Shown: positions 61,350-64,000 of the stretch, piece by piece
Layout: the number at the start of each line of letters is the position of its first letter
How positions within the stretch are numbered: the stretch's first letter is position 1
NCBI GenBank assembly: GCA_030407005.1
Contig: JAUDYN010000001.1
Span: forward strand, 2,976,001-3,040,000
DNA length: 64,000 bases
Direction: 5' to 3'
Origin: Desarmillaria ectypa
Lineage: Eukaryota; Basidiomycota; Agaricomycetes; Agaricales; Physalacriaceae
Notes under the pieces: model-generated
Databases searched by the model: none
Told to the model about the DNA's origin: nothing
What the model saw: the letters and a program-made list of their open reading frames with translations, nothing else
Program-made: the position numbers and the translations under genes

Positions 61350-62633
61350 ATGATCACTAACACGCAGAACAAAGCATACCGCGCCACACTCGTCGTCACA
61401 TCCAGTTCAGCCCACCAAATATCTGACGGCGGTATACTAGTCTCAGGCGACATAATCGCAGCCTCCAGTCCCTAGTCCACGACTATCGCGCCGCTTCTCA
61501 CACCCACGGCCACGGTGACTGACTTGGGCGCAGTTACTCTTGTCCCCGAATTCTTTGACTAGAGAACTCATGGAGAGGGACGCACTTCGGCTGCTAGATG
61601 CAGGGGTAACCACCGCCCATGATCTTGCAAGCCACGGCATGAGGGTTATGGAGATGAAGGGGCGGATTGACCGAGGTGAGATTATGGGTCTACGGTCGAT
61701 GTGCGCAAATGCCTCAATTACGGCATTTGGCGGACACTGCAATGCGATGGGTGGATAGGCCGAGGGAGTGGAAGGAGTCACGAAAATGACACAAAGACGA
61801 TTGGACGAAGGCGCCGAGGACATCAAGGTAATGAGCACAGGAGGCTTCATGACCGCTGGCTCGCATCCGTCTGAGGCGTGTTATTCGATGGAGGGACTCA
61901 AGGCCATCGCTGATACCGCCCATGCCAATGGTGTGAGAGTGACTACGCATGCATTAGGTGGAGAAGGTATACGCAGGGCAGTCGTCGCCGGGTTCGACAG
62001 TATCGAGCACTGCAGCTGGAGTACGAAAACTGGCACAAAATTCGATGACGAGGTCGCCCAACTCATCGTGGATAAGGGCGTGTACGTTTGCCCCAGTGAG
62101 CATTAGAATCAATGTAATTTCATGAATGGGACACTGACTGTCTCCAGCGATGAACACCGCCTGCCCTGCAGGATAGGACTATTTCTGTCCATAGGGCCAT
62201 CGTGCTGCTATTGTAGCAAATCTGGCTTCATTCTGAGCACTCAACGCCAAGATCATCATGGGAACTGACGACGGAATCGAACATTGTTCCTTCGAGCGCT
62301 ACACTGACGGTCTTAAGGCTCTAGCGGATGCGGGATACACCCCGTGCAAGCTGTTGGCTACCTACACTGACGTCGCGGTAGAGGCCTGTGGTTTGTCGGA
62401 ACTTACGGGCAAGCTTCTTCCAGTTCGTCGCAGATGTAGTTGCTGTCGAAAGCAATCCGGTGGAAAGCATAGAGACATCCACCAAATCAAGATTCGTGCT
62501 GGCCAGAGGTAGGGAACACCAGTTAGCGCCCATCCCACCACTTCCAGCAGACCACAAAGAGAAAATCGAGGAGTTGATGGCAATGCTGAGAAAGGGCGCT
62601 GGATCTAATGATTTAAGTGTTCGCGTATTCTAG
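61350..62633 (+). pseudogene. Broken metal-dependent amidohydrolase (imidazolonepropionase/prolidase-like)
   Basis: The frame opens MITNTQNKAYRATLVVTSSS and follows the amidohydrolase fold: GGILVSGDIIAASSP, VTLVPEFFD, LLDAGVTTAHDLASHGMRVM, SITAFGGHCNAMGG, EDIKVMSTGGFM, VRVTTHALGGEGIRRAVVAG, IEHCSW, KIIMGTDDGIEH and FVADVVAVESNPVESI. The carboxylated-Lys, His and Asp ligands remain. The first metal motif (HxH after FFD) is missing: a TAG at 61560-61562 is followed by a deletion and frame change. Other stops are TAG at 61473-61475, 61756-61758, 62174-62176 and 62192-62194, and TGA at 62234-62236. A frame shift lies near 62420. The intron at about 62094-62150 is still recognisable. The gene cannot make an active enzyme. 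Confidence 0.88.
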
Positions 62634-63026
62634 CATGTTACAAATTAGAAAAAGGCGCAGAAATAATTGTAGCAGAAGCATACCAATGGGCGAGACTATA
62701 TCTCTTGTGTTTTACCGGGCCACCCAACCTACTGAAGAGGACTTTTCGATACATAGATGAGGTTAAAGGTGGTTCGGATCCCTCGGGCCGGGGGCGACTT
62801 CAGGATACATGTACTATTGTTTTAGCAACTTACAATAAGTCGATAAGTAGTGTGATACGATGCCAGTCCAAATGATCGCTAAGAAAACAGAACAATGAGG
62901 TGAATGAGTGAGTACGGCACAATAGCCGCCGGGGTATTTCGGTGATTGCGAAAGCAAAAAGTATCCAAAAGAATGTTGAGTAGCTAAAATATACAACAAA
63001 ACGTGAGAGACAACGTGATACTTTTG
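62634..63026. other. Intergenic region
   Basis: About 390 bp between the amidohydrolase relic and the minus-strand gene at the right edge. Nothing is seen. Confidence 0.4.
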
Positions 63027-64000
63027 TCACCGCGCCAAATCTAAATGCTGATCGTTAGAGGGATACCGGTAGGCCACGAAGTCTGTGTCTTGTGCCACGA
63101 GCTCCTCTAATGCTTTTCGAGAAGTGATGGACATCCTGGGTCCACCAACTCCGCTGAACGCGCTATGCCGCGACGCAGAAGTAGCATAGCCTCCATTGGT
63201 TGTTACCTCGTCCAAAGCATCAGACCCTGCCGACTGCCGGAACGAAGGGAACTGTTGGGCAACGTTGTCCTGCATCAGATTTCGTTCTGGTTGCTTCTTA
63301 CCCAGTAAAGACGATAGCCCGAATCTGGACTTTCGCTTCGTCGGTTGGGGTAAGCTATTCCTATTGCTTGTCATTGCAGCATAATCGAGGCGCAAAGATT
63401 GTCTTGAGCTACCGAATTCATCGTATGCAGGACCCATTGATTCACGCGGGTCATAGCTTGCCATTGTTTGGTTTCGCGCCCGTTCTGATAGTCCATCCAG
63501 ATTTGGACGCGACGTGAGACCACCGAAGGACTGCCGTCGAGTTTCAGGGTTACGGAAGGGGGCTTGAGGCGGAAGGAAGTCATGAGTCGGTCCAGCTCCG
63601 GGAGGTGGTCTTCGGGTGTCGAAGGTGTATACAGTTTGAGGCCGGTCTGGTGATGTTGGAGCGATATTAGATCGGCGTCGTGCCTCTCCAGGCAGTGGGG
63701 GGAGCGATTTTTCGCGTGTCAGGCTAGCAGAAGGAACAGGAAGATTGGTATAATTATTAAGAAGGGCGGGAACAGGAGATGAGGATGCAATGCGCTTGCG
63801 TATGTCGGGATCTGAAGTCATCGAGTGCACGTTTCTCGACAGGCACTTTTCGTCGATGTCATCATAGTTGCCACTCAACTTGCGTATAACTGGAGTATCT
63901 GCGTCTTGGACTGAAGGTCGTGATGAGGCGGGAGATGGTAGAAGGCTCGAGGGAGCTGTAGGGGGGGAAACACCAGAAGTAAGTTTTGGCGGAGAAGAGG
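63027..64000 (-). CDS. C-terminal part of an unrecognised Ser/Pro-rich protein, 5' end outside window
   Basis: One open frame runs from the window edge to the stop at 63027 without an intron. It is rich in Ser, Pro and Arg: SPASSRPSVQDADTPVIRKL, then LSRNVHSMTSDPDIRKRIAS, then SLPPLPGEARRRSNIAP. Near the end is a basic patch (PTKRKSRFGLSSLLGKKQPE). The tail looks ordered: SRKALEELVAQDTDFVAYRY, then PSNDQHLDLAR. No catalytic domain is visible in this part. Tails of this kind occur on large fungal signalling proteins, but I cannot assign the family without the missing N-terminus. Confidence 0.75.
   Translation of the reverse strand, partial: SSPPKLTSGVSPPTAPSSLLPSPASSRPSVQDADTPVIRKLSGNYDDIDEKCLSRNVHSMTSDPDIRKRIASSSPVPALLNNYTNLPVPSASLTREKSLPPLPGEARRRSNIAPTSPDRPQTVYTFDTRRPPPGAGPTHDFLPPQAPFRNPETRRQSFGGLTSRPNLDGLSERARNQTMASYDPRESMGPAYDEFGSSRQSLRLDYAAMTSNRNSLPQPTKRKSRFGLSSLLGKKQPERNLMQDNVAQQFPSFRQSAGSDALDEVTTNGGYATSASRHSAFSGVGGPRMSITSRKALEELVAQDTDFVAYRYPSNDQHLDLAR

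Noticed and set aside
61240..61452. Minus-strand frame resembling a short membrane protein (MSPETSIPPSDIWWAELD)
   Set aside because: It is antisense to the conserved amidohydrolase N-terminus, which explains the open frame.

Overview
The window is nuclear DNA of a filamentous basidiomycete, most likely a mushroom-forming agaricomycete. Genes are split by many 45-60 nt GT-AG introns. Proteins are fungal in type (Zn2Cys6 regulator, PNS1, GRAM-VASt protein, Pho80-type cyclin), long Ser/Pro-rich regions are common, and nothing looks bacterial, viral or organellar. I cannot name the species.

Layout. 1-5 kb: 3' part of a PDK1-type kinase (+), ILV6 (-), RPS30 (-). 5-16 kb: an unrecognised tail-anchored protein (+), a small secreted protein (+), a secreted SMP-30/gluconolactonase-like protein (-), and a GRAM-VASt sterol-transfer-type protein (-). 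16.2-20 kb is gene-poor, with a degraded WSC-domain relic and one doubtful ORF. 20-26 kb: an F-box/LRR-like protein (+), a membrane-anchored GH18 chitinase (+), RPL12 (-), a Pho80-type cyclin (+) and tRNA-Gly(TCC). 26.5-37.6 kb: a Ran1/Ksp1-like kinase (-), UTP6 (-), an unrecognised Ser-rich protein (+) and Mediator MED1 (-). 37.6-43.5 kb is gene-poor except for MND1 (+). 43.5-52.3 kb: a Zn2Cys6 transcription factor (+), an eIF5-mimic/BZW-type protein (-) and two tandem PP2C phosphatases (+). 52.3-54.9 kb is empty. 54.9-58.7 kb: a DUF1275 membrane protein (+) and PNS1 (+). 59.0-62.6 kb: two divergent, heavily broken genes, a Dal5-type MFS permease (-) and an amidohydrolase (+). The right edge holds the C-terminal part of an unrecognised Ser/Pro-rich protein (-).

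Most genes are unrelated housekeeping functions: translation (RPS30, RPL12, eIF5-mimic), ribosome biogenesis (UTP6), transcription (MED1), signalling (PDK1, Ran1-like kinase, PP2Cs, Pho85-type cyclin), meiosis (MND1), amino-acid synthesis (ILV6) and membrane or wall functions. Several pairs are divergent over short spacers (RPL12/cyclin 155 bp, UTP6/Ser-rich gene 140 bp).

I found no convincing new system. The most notable points are the decayed permease/amidohydrolase pair with a run of C-to-T-type nonsense changes, at least one well-supported GC-AG intron, the tandem PP2C pair, an unrecognised tail-anchored protein with a repeated Pro-Pro-Gly-x-Trp motif, and tiny first exons in MND1 and RPS30. 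Exon borders were placed by eye from splice signals, reading phase and family expectations.
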